64,000 bases of DNA from Chitinophaga pinensis (lineage in GTDB: Bacteria > Bacteroidota > Bacteroidia > Chitinophagales > CAIOSU01), in contig CAMDKI010000002.1 of the NCBI GenBank assembly GCA_945901065.1, positions 434,001 to 498,000 of the forward strand, read 5' to 3'. A program made the position numbers and the translations under genes. This document shows, piece after piece, positions 52,559 through 61,121 of the stretch; the first letter of the stretch is position 1; each line of letters starts with the position of its first letter. A model generated the notes under the pieces. The model was not told the DNA's origin. It was given only the letters and a program-made list of their open reading frames with translations, and ran no database searches.

Positions 52559-53635
52559 TTACTTCTGGGCCTTTTTAAACAACCAGATACCTAACGCGGC
52601 AAAAACAATATTGGGTATCCAGATTCCTAATATAGGAGGTAGGTTTCCGTTGGTAGAAAAGGTTTTAGAAAACTGGGTAAACACTATATAAAGACCTGCC
52701 AATGCAAAGCCCATTGCCAAATGAAACCCCATACCACCGCGAACCTTACGCGAGGCTATGGTGGCGCCAATTAAAGTTAATATTAGCACCATCGCGCTAT
52801 CGGCAGTGCGCCGGTATAACTCAATGTAATAAAATTCAACGCCCTCCTCTCCTCTGGCCTTCATCAAATCAATGTATTCTAGCAACTCGGTGGTGTTCAT
52901 TTCCTCCTTGCTATTTCTCCTTTTTTCAAGATCAATTGGGGTAAAGTTATAAATGGTGTCAAAGCTTTTTCCCTGTTCAAAGGTCTCTCCATCCCGATTA
53001 AACTCCCTTACAACATAGTTTTTTACCGTCCATTTACCTGTATTGCCATTCCATTGCACCCTATCGCTTCGTAGCTTATACACCAACTGCCCTTGGTTAA
53101 ATACTTCGTAAGAAAACTTATAACCCGTGCTATCGTTACTAGCATAGTTCTCCATAAAAATGTAATGATTCTTCTGCACTTGCAGGTGAACATTTTTACG
53201 ATACCTAGCATACGTATTTATATATTTAACTTCAAATGCCAGCCTATGCTTATTGGCATTAGGTACAGCATAGTTATTGCCCCACCAAAGCATAGTAGCA
53301 ATAAGCATAGCAGCTACAAAAAATGGAAGTAGCACCCTATAATAGCTTATGCCACTGGCCAACATAGCCACTATCTCGGTTCGGTACGCTAGCCTCGAGG
53401 TAAAGAATATAACTGCAATAAATACAAAGAGTGGAGTAAGTAATGCATCTATATGCGGAATAAAATTCATGTAATAATCTAAAATCAACTCGCTTATCGG
53501 TACTTGCTTTTCAATTAAGTCGTCAAGCTTCTCAACCAAATCAATTACCACTGCTACCATAGTAAACAGCAATAGCGCAAACACAAATGTGCTTATAAAC
53601 TTGCGGAATATGTATATATCGAGCTGCTTAAACAC
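52559..53635 (-). CDS. LptF/LptG family LPS export permease
   Basis: 358 residues. The order of a permease of the LPS exporter is clear: N-terminal helices with LDIYIFRKFISTFVFALL, DLVEKLDDLI, a large periplasmic beta domain (about 130-250), then C-terminal helices ending ILGIWIPNIVFAALGIWLF. It couples ATP hydrolysis by LptB to the transfer of LPS from the inner membrane. Only one copy is in the window; a second F/G gene is expected elsewhere. It lies 5 bases after tgt, with which it is probably cotranscribed. Confidence 0.9.
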   Translation of the reverse strand: MFKQLDIYIFRKFISTFVFALLLFTMVAVVIDLVEKLDDLIEKQVPISELILDYYMNFIPHIDALLTPLFVFIAVIFFTSRLAYRTEIVAMLASGISYYRVLLPFFVAAMLIATMLWWGNNYAVPNANKHRLAFEVKYINTYARYRKNVHLQVQKNHYIFMENYASNDSTGYKFSYEVFNQGQLVYKLRSDRVQWNGNTGKWTVKNYVVREFNRDGETFEQGKSFDTIYNFTPIDLEKRRNSKEEMNTTELLEYIDLMKARGEEGVEFYYIELYRRTADSAMVLILTLIGATIASRKVRGGMGFHLAMGFALAGLYIVFTQFSKTFSTNGNLPPILGIWIPNIVFAALGIWLFKKAQK

Positions 53636-53640
53636 CTATG

Positions 53641-54771
53641 TTATAGTCGTTGCATGAATTTTTTAATGGCACCTTCTTTCCAAGTACAAAATGTGCCGGC
53701 CAATATTTGCTTTCGTGCCTCGCCTGCCATCCATAAATAAAAAGAGATGTTGTTAATGCTTGCAATTTGCAAGCCCAACAGTTCGTTGGCAGCAAACAAG
53801 TGCCTTAAGTAAGCCTTGCTGTGCCTGCGGCTTGAGCTAGCTGGGCTAAACTCATCAATGGCACTAAAATCGTGCTCCCACTTTTTATTCTTAATATTAA
53901 TGATACCCTGAGTAGTAAACATCATTCCATTGCGGCCATTGCGCGTAGGCATTACGCAATCAAACATATCCACACCTAAGGCTATACTTTCTAATATATT
54001 AGCAGGAGTGCCAACGCCCATTAGGTAGCGAGGCTTATTGGCTGGCAAAATATTGCAAACCAGTTCTGTCATAGCATACATATCTTCGGCTGGCTCTCCA
54101 ACGCTCAATCCGCCTATGGCATTGCCTGGCATACCCTTGCTGGCAATATATTCTGCCGACTGCTTCCTCAAATCAGGGTAAACACTACCCTGTACAATAG
54201 GGAACAGGGCTTGCTCGTAGCCATACAGCGGCTCGGTTTCGTTAAAACGCTTCACACACCTATCCAACCATCTATGGGTAAGGTGCATGCTATTGGTGGC
54301 ATACTTCAGCTCACAAGGGTATGGCGTGCACTCGTCAAAGGCCATAATTATATCGGCACCAATGGTACGCTCCGTATCCATTACATTTTCGGGCGTAAAT
54401 AAGTGCTTGCTACCATCAATATGCGATTGGAATTTTACACCCTCCTCGGTTATCTTGCGTCTTTCGGCCAACGAAAACACTTGGTAGCCGCCGCTATCCG
54501 TTAATATTGGGCCGTTCCAGGTATTAAATTTATGCAAGCCGCCAACCATCTTAAGGGTTTCGAGGCCTGGGCGAAGATATAGGTGATAAGTATTGCCTAA
54601 AATAATTTGGGCCTGCACTTCTGTTTCCAATTCGGCAAAGTGCACCGCCTTTACCGTACCCACTGTGCCAACTGGCATAAATATGGGCGTTTGGATGACG
54701 CCGTGCCCTGTTGTAATTTCGCCTGCCCTTGCTTTGCTGCCGGGGTCCTTTGCTTGTATGTTAAATTCCAC
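53641..54771 (-). CDS. tgt: tRNA-guanine(34) transglycosylase with a lost zinc site
   Basis: 376 residues, start codon GTG at 54771. It exchanges guanine 34 for preQ1 in tRNAs with GUN anticodons. Catalytic parts are intact: LTDSGGYQVFSL, GGLSVGEPAEDMY, and the nucleophile Asp in FDCVMPTRNGRNG. The C-terminal zinc motif is not. Aligned without gaps to the E. coli C-x-C-x2-C..H site, the ligands read Ser, Ala and Ser in FSPASSSRRHSKAYLRHLF, and the His in TIHN is Asn in SINN. The rest of this region (HSKAYLRHLFAANELLG) is conserved, so this is substitution, not deletion. Confidence 0.93.
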   Translation of the reverse strand: MEFNIQAKDPGSKARAGEITTGHGVIQTPIFMPVGTVGTVKAVHFAELETEVQAQIILGNTYHLYLRPGLETLKMVGGLHKFNTWNGPILTDSGGYQVFSLAERRKITEEGVKFQSHIDGSKHLFTPENVMDTERTIGADIIMAFDECTPYPCELKYATNSMHLTHRWLDRCVKRFNETEPLYGYEQALFPIVQGSVYPDLRKQSAEYIASKGMPGNAIGGLSVGEPAEDMYAMTELVCNILPANKPRYLMGVGTPANILESIALGVDMFDCVMPTRNGRNGMMFTTQGIINIKNKKWEHDFSAIDEFSPASSSRRHSKAYLRHLFAANELLGLQIASINNISFYLWMAGEARKQILAGTFCTWKEGAIKKFMQRL

Positions 54772-54823
54772 GATGCCTAAAGAAAATGATTAATTTAGGC
54801 AAAGTAACGAAACCCCCACCAAT

Positions 54824-55972
54824 TTGGACATTTGGCTACTGATTATTTACATTTTGCTTGGCACACAGTTGGTGGTCTTTATTCCGCTTGCTGCAGCATG
54901 GATGCTTTATGAGTATCCGCATCGCGACAAAAATGAAAAAGCTTATCGCCCGAAAGTATCCATTATTGTTTGTGCTCGCAACGAAGCCGAAAACCTGCGT
55001 AGCAATTTAGATTATCTATTGCAACAGCAATACCCCAGTTTTGAGGTAATTGTAGTAAACGATTGCTCAACTGACCTTACGGCTAAGGTGTTAGAAGTTT
55101 TTATGCACCGCCACCATAATTTGAAGGTGGTAACCATTGAAGGAGAGGTTGGCAATAAAAAAAAGGCTTTGGATGTTGGTATAAGGGCAGCCACCCATAA
55201 TATTATTTTGGTTACAGACGCCGATTGCCGTCCAGCTTCACCGTTTTGGGTACAAGCCATGATAAATTGCTTCGACAATGAAACAGACATAGTACTTGGC
55301 TTTTCGCCATATGCTACCCAGAAAGGATTACTAAACAAAATCATACGATTCGAGACCCTATATACCGCTTTTTTATATGGTGGTATGGCGCTGCTCGATA
55401 TGCCCTATATGGGCGTCGGTAGAAATTTGGCATACCGAAAATCAATTTACCTAAACTCAAAGGCTCGATATAAATATGCATTTACCCTATCGGGCGACGA
55501 CGATTTACTGGTTAACGAAATGGCAAACCGGAATAACACGGCAATATGCGCAGTTTCGGAAGGCATAGTTAGAAGTAAACCTAAAACAGATTGGAGTAGT
55601 TGGTGGCATCAAAAAAGAAGGCATACCAATGCCGGTGTGCACTATAATTTAACTTCTCAAATATTTTTAAGTATCGTATATTTAACAAATATCCTTCTTT
55701 ATGCTCTGATTTTTAAATTGCTCATTGCCAGCTTTTTTGGCACCCCCCAATTTATTGTATATGCAGGTGGTTTACTGTTGATAAGATTGATAATCTTATT
55801 AGTAGGTTTGCCCGTACCAATCAACGTGCTAGAACAAGCATCACTGCTACCATTTGTATTGATATGTGATTTTCTACTGTCAGTATTTTTATTTAGCTTG
55901 GGCTTGCTAGCTGCAATTAAGGTAAGTACATGGAACAACTATCACCATCACAACGTTCGCAAGAAGACTTAG
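54824..55972 (+). CDS. GT2 family glycosyltransferase, membrane-bound
   Basis: 382 residues. An N-terminal helix is followed by the GT-A domain: VSIIVCARNEAENL, FEVIVVNDCSTD, the DxD-like LVTDADCRP, GRNLAYRKS, LSGDDDLLVNE, and a degenerate QxxRW region (WWHQKRRHTNAG). Two to three C-terminal helices anchor it. Start codon is a TTG at 54824; no ATG lies in frame nearby. Sugar donor and acceptor are unknown; a role in surface polysaccharide or lipid glycosylation fits. The 3' end overlaps the sigma factor gene by 43 bases. Confidence 0.85.
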   Translation: MDIWLLIIYILLGTQLVVFIPLAAAWMLYEYPHRDKNEKAYRPKVSIIVCARNEAENLRSNLDYLLQQQYPSFEVIVVNDCSTDLTAKVLEVFMHRHHNLKVVTIEGEVGNKKKALDVGIRAATHNIILVTDADCRPASPFWVQAMINCFDNETDIVLGFSPYATQKGLLNKIIRFETLYTAFLYGGMALLDMPYMGVGRNLAYRKSIYLNSKARYKYAFTLSGDDDLLVNEMANRNNTAICAVSEGIVRSKPKTDWSSWWHQKRRHTNAGVHYNLTSQIFLSIVYLTNILLYALIFKLLIASFFGTPQFIVYAGGLLLIRLIILLVGLPVPINVLEQASLLPFVLICDFLLSVFLFSLGLLAAIKVSTWNNYHHHNVRKKT

Positions 55973-56535
55973 AACTCGTAAGGCTCGCAGTCGAAAATAA
56001 AGACCAGCAGGCTTTTGCGAAGTTAATGGCGCGCTATAAAGATTCCATCTTCTTCATGGTATTGAAGATGGTGCACAACCGTGATGATGCGGAGGATATT
56101 ACTATTGAGTCGTTTGGTAAAGCATTTAACCGGCTTGACAAATACGACGCTAAATATGCCTTTAGTACCTGGTTGTTTAAAATTGCGACCAATAGCTGTA
56201 TCGATTTCATTCGCAAAAAGCGCTTGGAGACTACCAGCATTGACCAGACTTTTGGCAACGACGAAGGAGATGAAATGTCAATCGACATCAAATCTGACTC
56301 TTTGAACCCAGAGGAAAAATATATGCGCAAACAGCGCTCTATTTCGGTGCGAGGTACTCTAGAGAAGTTGGATGAAAAGTACAAAGTGCTTATTGAAATG
56401 CGCTACTACCAAGAGTTGAGCTACGAAGAAATAGCCCAAGAGTTGAACATACCTTTGGGTACGGTAAAAGCTCAATTGTTCCGCGCAAAGGAACTGCTCT
56501 TTAAAATGCTTGACAAATCGAAGGATAAAATCTAG
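55930..56535 (+). CDS. RNA polymerase sigma factor, sigma-70 family (ECF-like)
   Basis: 201 residues. Region 2 spans about 28-95 (FAKLMARYKDSIFFMVLKM, DAEDITIESFGKAF, FSTWLFKIATNSCIDFIRK) and region 4 about 140-195 (YYQELSYEEIAQELNIPLGTVKAQLFRA). There are no regions 1.1 or 3, so it is an ECF-type sigma. The acidic linker between regions 2 and 4 is long. No anti-sigma gene is adjacent. The start is embedded in the last 43 bases of the glycosyltransferase gene, so it is coupled to its translation. Confidence 0.9.
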   Translation: MEQLSPSQRSQEDLELVRLAVENKDQQAFAKLMARYKDSIFFMVLKMVHNRDDAEDITIESFGKAFNRLDKYDAKYAFSTWLFKIATNSCIDFIRKKRLETTSIDQTFGNDEGDEMSIDIKSDSLNPEEKYMRKQRSISVRGTLEKLDEKYKVLIEMRYYQELSYEEIAQELNIPLGTVKAQLFRAKELLFKMLDKSKDKI

Positions 56536-56605
56536 CAAACCTCTTCCTTTACCTTTATTACCACTATTTACCGACCTTTGCGAATCTATCGCAAATAGCA
56601 GCACT

Positions 56606-57241
56606 ATGACCCCAACCGGCATCGAACTCGTTTACCACCACTTCCCTACCCTCACGGCACAACAAAAAGAACGCTTTGCGTTACTCCAAAGCGTATATGC
56701 CGATTGGAACTCCCGCATCAATGTTATTTCGCGCAAGGATATAGATAACCTTTATGAACGCCACGTAATGCACTCTTTGGCTATTGCCAAACTGGTGAAA
56801 TTTAATCCAGGTGTCGAAGTATTGGATGTGGGCACAGGTGGCGGCTTTCCCGGCATTCCGTTGGCTATAATGTTTCCCGATACGTTGTTTTACCTTACCG
56901 ACTCGATAGGCAAGAAAATAACCGTTGTGCAAGCCGTAAAAGAGGCTATTGGGTTGGATAATGTATTTGCTGAAAATATTCGCTCAGAAAGGTTTGATGG
57001 GCATGTGGACTTTGCCATTACCCGAGCTGTGGCCCCTATGGAAGATTTAGTGCAATGGACCCGCGGCAAAATCAAGAAACGCTCAAATCACCCCTTAGCC
57101 AATGGTCTTATTGCCCTAAAAGGGGGCGATTTAAAAGCTGAACTGGAGCCCTACGGCAAGCGTGCCAAAGTAACTCCTTTGGCTAAATTCTTTGATGATC
57201 CGTTTTATGCAGAGAAGTGCATTGTAACTTTGGCTTTGTAA
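56606..57241 (+). CDS. rsmG: 16S rRNA (guanine527-N7)-methyltransferase
   Basis: 211 residues from the ATG at 56606, which starts the homologous part; an in-frame TTG at 56510 lies inside the sigma factor gene and is unlikely. Typical features are INVISRKDIDNLYERHVMHS and the SAM motif LDVGTGGGFPGIPLAI, then TDSIGKKITVVQ and ITRAVAPMEDL. The enzyme modifies G527 in 16S rRNA. It is 70 bases downstream of the sigma factor gene. Confidence 0.95.
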   Translation: MTPTGIELVYHHFPTLTAQQKERFALLQSVYADWNSRINVISRKDIDNLYERHVMHSLAIAKLVKFNPGVEVLDVGTGGGFPGIPLAIMFPDTLFYLTDSIGKKITVVQAVKEAIGLDNVFAENIRSERFDGHVDFAITRAVAPMEDLVQWTRGKIKKRSNHPLANGLIALKGGDLKAELEPYGKRAKVTPLAKFFDDPFYAEKCIVTLAL

Positions 57242-57337
57242 AGTTCTTTTTGAGCTAACAACTCTCAACTGATGCTTTAATGGCGTTGGTTTGTAAAGAG
57301 AGCAAAACTTATTGAATACAGAATATTACATAAGGCT

Positions 57338-57703
57338 ATGGATGCTAAAAAGATATTTCTGATTGATAGTATTGGCGCAGTTACATCAGCCTGTATGCTA
57401 GGTCTAGTACTCGTGCATTTTCAGCAATATATAGGAATGCCTACTATGGTGCTATATATGCTCGCTATTATTGCTAGCGTTTTTGCTGCCTATTCGTTTT
57501 TAGGCTATTTGGGAAAATTGTGGCCAGATACCATTGCCTTAAAAGTAATATCACTGGGCAATCTGGCGTATTGCTGCCTAACTATTTGCCTCATGGTTTA
57601 CTTTTACAAAAGCCTCACGCTACTGGGTATAATCTATTTCGCACTAGAGAAACTGATAGTAATACCTCTGGCAATACTTGAATGGAAAACCAGTAAATCT
57701 TAA
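57338..57703 (+). CDS. Small four-helix membrane protein of unknown function
   Basis: 121 residues with about four hydrophobic helices (roughly 8-28, 34-56, 66-88 and 91-113). No signature is recognised. A single gene between rsmG and a convergent DinB-family gene. Probably a real gene because it is long and free of shadows, but the evidence is only the open frame and its hydrophobic pattern. Confidence 0.6.
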   Translation: MDAKKIFLIDSIGAVTSACMLGLVLVHFQQYIGMPTMVLYMLAIIASVFAAYSFLGYLGKLWPDTIALKVISLGNLAYCCLTICLMVYFYKSLTLLGIIYFALEKLIVIPLAILEWKTSKS

Positions 57704-57726
57704 TGCCTGTTGTTGCTTTTGCAAAT

Positions 57727-58221
57727 CTATTTATTCGCTCTTGCATAAACGATGTAATCGGTGCGCGGAATACTACCAATGCCACTCTGCCTGAATAAGG
57801 TAACCAACTGCCCCCTGTGAAAACCAGAATGGTTGAACAGGTGCATCAAAATGTCGCTCAACTTATCAGTATGCGGGTTGCCCTTCATATCCTTGTACTC
57901 ATAAAGCTCCTCAAAATCAGCGTTGTTTAGCTTTCCAATGTGTAAAGCCAATTGCTGAGAACCAAGTAACCATGCACTTGCCAAATCTTTAGTTGTTTCT
58001 TTTGTGTCGTATTTTGGCCAATCGGTCAACAAATTACCCTGCAAACGGTTAAGCCAAATATACTCAGCACTGCGTATGTGGTTTATAGTTGCGCGGATGC
58101 TCGGGAAGCTACTTTCAATTTCCCTATCAATATAAGATGGAGTTATACCTCCAATTACATCAGCAAATTGTGCATTTGCCCAAAGATTATATGCTGCGTA
58201 TTGTGTAAAAATATCTTTCAT
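57727..58221 (-). CDS. DinB-family (DUF664/YfiT-like) four-helix metal-binding protein
   Basis: 164 residues. Typical motifs are YNLWANAQFADVI at the N terminus, a first His in INHIRSAEYIWLNRL, and the metal-binding pair in HLFNHSGFHRGQL. This triad usually binds Zn or Ni in DinB-like enzymes, some of which are bacillithiol- or mycothiol-dependent transferases. Function here is unknown. Divergent from the PLP enzyme, 32 bases apart. Confidence 0.88.
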   Translation of the reverse strand: MKDIFTQYAAYNLWANAQFADVIGGITPSYIDREIESSFPSIRATINHIRSAEYIWLNRLQGNLLTDWPKYDTKETTKDLASAWLLGSQQLALHIGKLNNADFEELYEYKDMKGNPHTDKLSDILMHLFNHSGFHRGQLVTLFRQSGIGSIPRTDYIVYARANK

Positions 58222-58226
58222 TACGG

Positions 58227-58234
58227 TACTTTTG
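58227..58234 (+). promoter_or_regulatory. Putative -7 box of the PLP enzyme gene
   Basis: TACTTTTG matches TAnnTTTG, 19 bases before the ATG at 58254. A TTG at 58201-58203 is 23 bases upstream, a little far. Confidence 0.4.
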
Positions 58235-58253
58235 GTCTTACTTAGACTGTCAA

Positions 58254-59486
58254 ATGTCCATAAACGTAGTCAACATGTCAAAAAATATTTCAAAAAAGGG
58301 TTTTGAAACCCTTTGCATTAGCGATAGACTCCCTGGTAGAACCGAAGGATTCTCGCACGTACCGCCTATACATGCCACATCTACGTTTGTATATGAGAGT
58401 GCCGAAAAGGCCATGAATGTTTTTCAGGGCAAAGAGGAAGCCTATATATATGGCCGCTGGCACAACCCAAGCTATACTATTGTTGAACAAAAGGTGGCAC
58501 TTTTAGAAAGCTACGGCTTAGATATTGAAACCCCTGAGGCTATCCTTTTTAGTTCGGGCATGGCAGCTATAAGCAGCGTGTTTCTTTCGCTTAGCCTAAA
58601 GCAAGGCGATGCGGTACTAACGCAAGGTAACTTATACGGTACTACAACCGAAATGCTGAATACTATACTCGGCGACCATGGGGTGGATATTCTATATCAG
58701 AACTTAAAAGACCTGAAGCAAGTTGAAGTATTACTAAAGAAAAACAAATCCATAAAAATTATCTACATTGAAACGCCTGCCAACCCGACGCTGGATTGCT
58801 ATGATTTGGGTGCTTTGGCGGCTTTAGCCAAAAAATATGGCAAACTTACTGCCGTTGACAATACCTTTGCCACCCCATACCTGCAACAACCATTGGCCCA
58901 CGGCATCGATTTTGTGATGCACTCTACCACCAAATTCCTCAACGGCCATGGCAATGCCATTGGGGGTATAGTCGTTGGCTCCAACACCAAGCTAATGAAA
59001 CAAGTTTGGCGAATGCGAAAATTATTGGGTAGCAACCCAAGTCCGTTTGATGCTTTTTTATTGAATAATGGCATTAAAACCTTGGTATTGCGCATGGAGA
59101 AACACTGCAACAATGCCGAAAAAGTAGCCGAGTGGCTACAGAACCACCCTGCAGTAGGTAAAGTAAACTATACTGGCCTAACCAACCATCCCGACCATGA
59201 GTTAGCCATTGCCCAAATGAGGCGCTTTGGTGGCATATTGAGCTTTGAGTTAAAAGGTGGAGTTGATGCTGGCATAAAACTGATGAACGGCGTTAAACAT
59301 TGCGTGCTTACTGCATCATTAGGCACTGCAGATACCCTTATTCAGCACCCAGCAAGCATGACACACGTGCAAGTTGACCGGGAACAACGCTTGCAATTTG
59401 GTATTACCGACGGATTAGTTCGCTTATCAGTGGGTATTGAAGATGTGGATGACATTATCAACGATTTGGAACAGGCACTGGCATAA
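58254..59486 (+). CDS. PLP-dependent Cys/Met metabolism enzyme (trans-sulfuration family)
   Basis: 410 residues. Start at 58254; a second ATG at 58275 is as plausible, since homology starts at GFETLCI. Motifs: VPPIHATSTFVYES, YIYGRWHNPSYTIVEQ, LFSSGMAAISSV, IETPANPTLDC, DNTFATPYLQQP, and the PLP lysine in MHSTTKFLNGHG, followed by SVGIEDVDDII. Candidates are methionine gamma-lyase, cystathionine gamma-lyase/synthase or O-acetylhomoserine sulfhydrylase; I cannot choose among them. Cytosolic. A palindromic terminator follows for the opposite strand. Confidence 0.88.
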   Translation: MSINVVNMSKNISKKGFETLCISDRLPGRTEGFSHVPPIHATSTFVYESAEKAMNVFQGKEEAYIYGRWHNPSYTIVEQKVALLESYGLDIETPEAILFSSGMAAISSVFLSLSLKQGDAVLTQGNLYGTTTEMLNTILGDHGVDILYQNLKDLKQVEVLLKKNKSIKIIYIETPANPTLDCYDLGALAALAKKYGKLTAVDNTFATPYLQQPLAHGIDFVMHSTTKFLNGHGNAIGGIVVGSNTKLMKQVWRMRKLLGSNPSPFDAFLLNNGIKTLVLRMEKHCNNAEKVAEWLQNHPAVGKVNYTGLTNHPDHELAIAQMRRFGGILSFELKGGVDAGIKLMNGVKHCVLTASLGTADTLIQHPASMTHVQVDREQRLQFGITDGLVRLSVGIEDVDDIINDLEQALA

Positions 59487-59518
59487 AAATAGCGACCATG
59501 CCTAGGCATGGTCGCTAT
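59485..59518 (-). terminator. Perfect 30-base palindrome terminator of the DUF4190-like lipoprotein gene
   Basis: ATAGCGACCATGCCT at 59489-59503 is followed with no spacer by its exact reverse complement at 59504-59518. On the minus strand it is followed by five T residues (59489-59485 region), so it serves the minus-strand gene. It lies right after the stop of the PLP enzyme gene. Confidence 0.8.
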
Positions 59519-59542
59519 AAATTTATACCCATAGTCAATACA

Positions 59543-60244
59543 CTATACTACAATTGCCACTACCAGTGCGATATACAATATCCATATTAACAATGCAAAG
59601 GCACCTAAGCAAATACCTGCTATAGCCATACCGCGGCGACCAGTGCCACGCTTAAGCGCTAAAATACCAAACGCAATTGCCGCTGGACCGAAAAGGAAAC
59701 CAGCATACCACAGAAAAGCAGCCGCACCTGCTGAAAGCGAAACGATAGCAAAAATATCGGCAATATCCATACCTTGCACACCTGCACCATCAAAGTGCTT
59801 ATTCATTTGGCGCTGAGCCATTTTGCTAAACATTTTCACCATTGCACGCTCCATAAAGTTCATTTTCTTTGGGGTAGCGTTAGGGTCAACTTCCTTGTTC
59901 AAGCCAAGTTTGTCTACCCACTTTTGCTCACGCGGAGTCAACTCTATTCCTCTCAAATCAATTGGGTTGGTTGTTACCGGTTTGGTAGTTACCACTGGCT
60001 CTTCGATAGTATTCAATTCTACTTCAGTTGGTGGGGTAGTTTCTTCAATGGCCACCACTTCTTCGGCATTAATATCTTTTTGCTGGTTAATTGGTTGCTC
60101 AACATTAGCGTTGCCATAACCTTTACCCAAAATGCGTTGCTCTGGATAATAGCCTTCAAAACTGCGACTGCTGCTACAAGAATTCAAAAGCATAATGCCC
60201 AAAACACCTGCCATTAATTTTAACGATAGCTGAAAATTTTTCAT
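59543..60244 (-). CDS. Lipoprotein with C-terminal DUF4190-like membrane domain
   Basis: 233 residues. A signal with a lipobox at LNSC (Cys23) is followed by about 120 residues of low-complexity, Glu/Thr/Pro-rich linker. The C-terminal part has two hydrophobic helices (about 165-195 and 205-230) with the intervening ILALKRGTGRRGMAIAGICLG loop typical of DUF4190. A lipoprotein signal together with a C-terminal membrane hairpin is odd; perhaps the N terminus is anchored at the inner membrane. Function unknown. Confidence 0.75.
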   Translation of the reverse strand: MKNFQLSLKLMAGVLGIMLLNSCSSSRSFEGYYPEQRILGKGYGNANVEQPINQQKDINAEEVVAIEETTPPTEVELNTIEEPVVTTKPVTTNPIDLRGIELTPREQKWVDKLGLNKEVDPNATPKKMNFMERAMVKMFSKMAQRQMNKHFDGAGVQGMDIADIFAIVSLSAGAAAFLWYAGFLFGPAAIAFGILALKRGTGRRGMAIAGICLGAFALLIWILYIALVVAIVV

Positions 60245-60502
60245 GGTTTTTCTTTCGATTAAAAATTTAAGTTAAAAATTAGTTTGATGAAACAAGTTAC
60301 CAAAAAGTTCTTCTATTAATATAAAACATTCTAACCTCAAACAGTTTGATTGAAAAACAACCAAAATGAAATTTTAGGTTATTACGCAAGTAACTTACTT
60401 AATTAAACTCAAAATTAATAAATATTGATCATCTATGTAAGGGTATTTTTCACGGATTACAGTATTTTAACTTAAAATTTTCTTTTGCACTTCGCATTTG
60501 CT

Positions 60503-61099
60503 CTAAAAGGCTACACCCAGCCTCATACCCATTTCAACCGGGAAATTGATAAACACTTTTCTCAAGAATCGATAATCAGAGTAGGTATCATTATCTTGAT
60601 ACATGTACTGAAATCCCCCGAATAGGTCGAGCGCGAAATGGTCTCTTCTTCCGAAAAAAAACTGGTAGCCACCCGCCAAACCACCTCCGAAACTATAAAA
60701 AAAGTTTTCACTATCCGTATTGCATACATAATTGCCATTAGCGTCATAGTAGCAATCATCGTAAACAAAATTGCGTTTGTAAGCTCCAAAGCTACCTTTC
60801 AATTGAACGAATGGCCCTTCGGGCGACTCCTCGGTAAAATACACCCTCACAAATGGCTCAACCTTGCCCCCATTCCATAATATAAAACGCCCCTTACCAT
60901 GAAAACCAAGAGAAACCCAGTCGCCAATACCTTGCTCAAATTTTATGGTCGGGCTCCAAAACGATGAAGGTCCAAAACCAATAACGGTTCGGTTGCGATG
61001 CGTTTCGGTTGGCGCTGTGAAAATTTCAGAATCAACTTGTGCAAATGCAGGCAATGCAAGGCCCAATGCTAGACAGATAATAAGGTATAAATTTTTCAT
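60503..61099 (-). CDS. Small outer-membrane beta-barrel protein
   Basis: 198 residues from the ATG at 61099, which gives a proper signal peptide (MKNLYLIICLALGLALPAFAQ has its cleavage near residue 21); an ATG further upstream at 61141 would disturb the signal. Alternating strands with aromatic ends (FGPSSFWSPTIKFEQGIG, KGSFGAYKRNF, FSFGGGLAGGYQFFF) and the terminal GMRLGVAF suggest an eight-stranded barrel of the OmpA/Opacity type. Function unknown. It is 22 bases downstream of fabD. Confidence 0.8.
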   Translation of the reverse strand: MKNLYLIICLALGLALPAFAQVDSEIFTAPTETHRNRTVIGFGPSSFWSPTIKFEQGIGDWVSLGFHGKGRFILWNGGKVEPFVRVYFTEESPEGPFVQLKGSFGAYKRNFVYDDCYYDANGNYVCNTDSENFFYSFGGGLAGGYQFFFGRRDHFALDLFGGFQYMYQDNDTYSDYRFLRKVFINFPVEMGMRLGVAF

Positions 61100-61121
61100 A
61101 CAGCGTTTTAAATTTCCATTT

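Noticed and set aside
56510-56605. Longer rsmG from a TTG at 56510
   Set aside because: It would start inside the sigma factor gene and add a tail that does not resemble RsmG; the ATG at 56606 fits.
57338-57703. Anti-sigma factor for the ECF sigma gene
   Set aside because: It is separated by rsmG, is almost entirely hydrophobic and has no zinc-binding anti-sigma motif.
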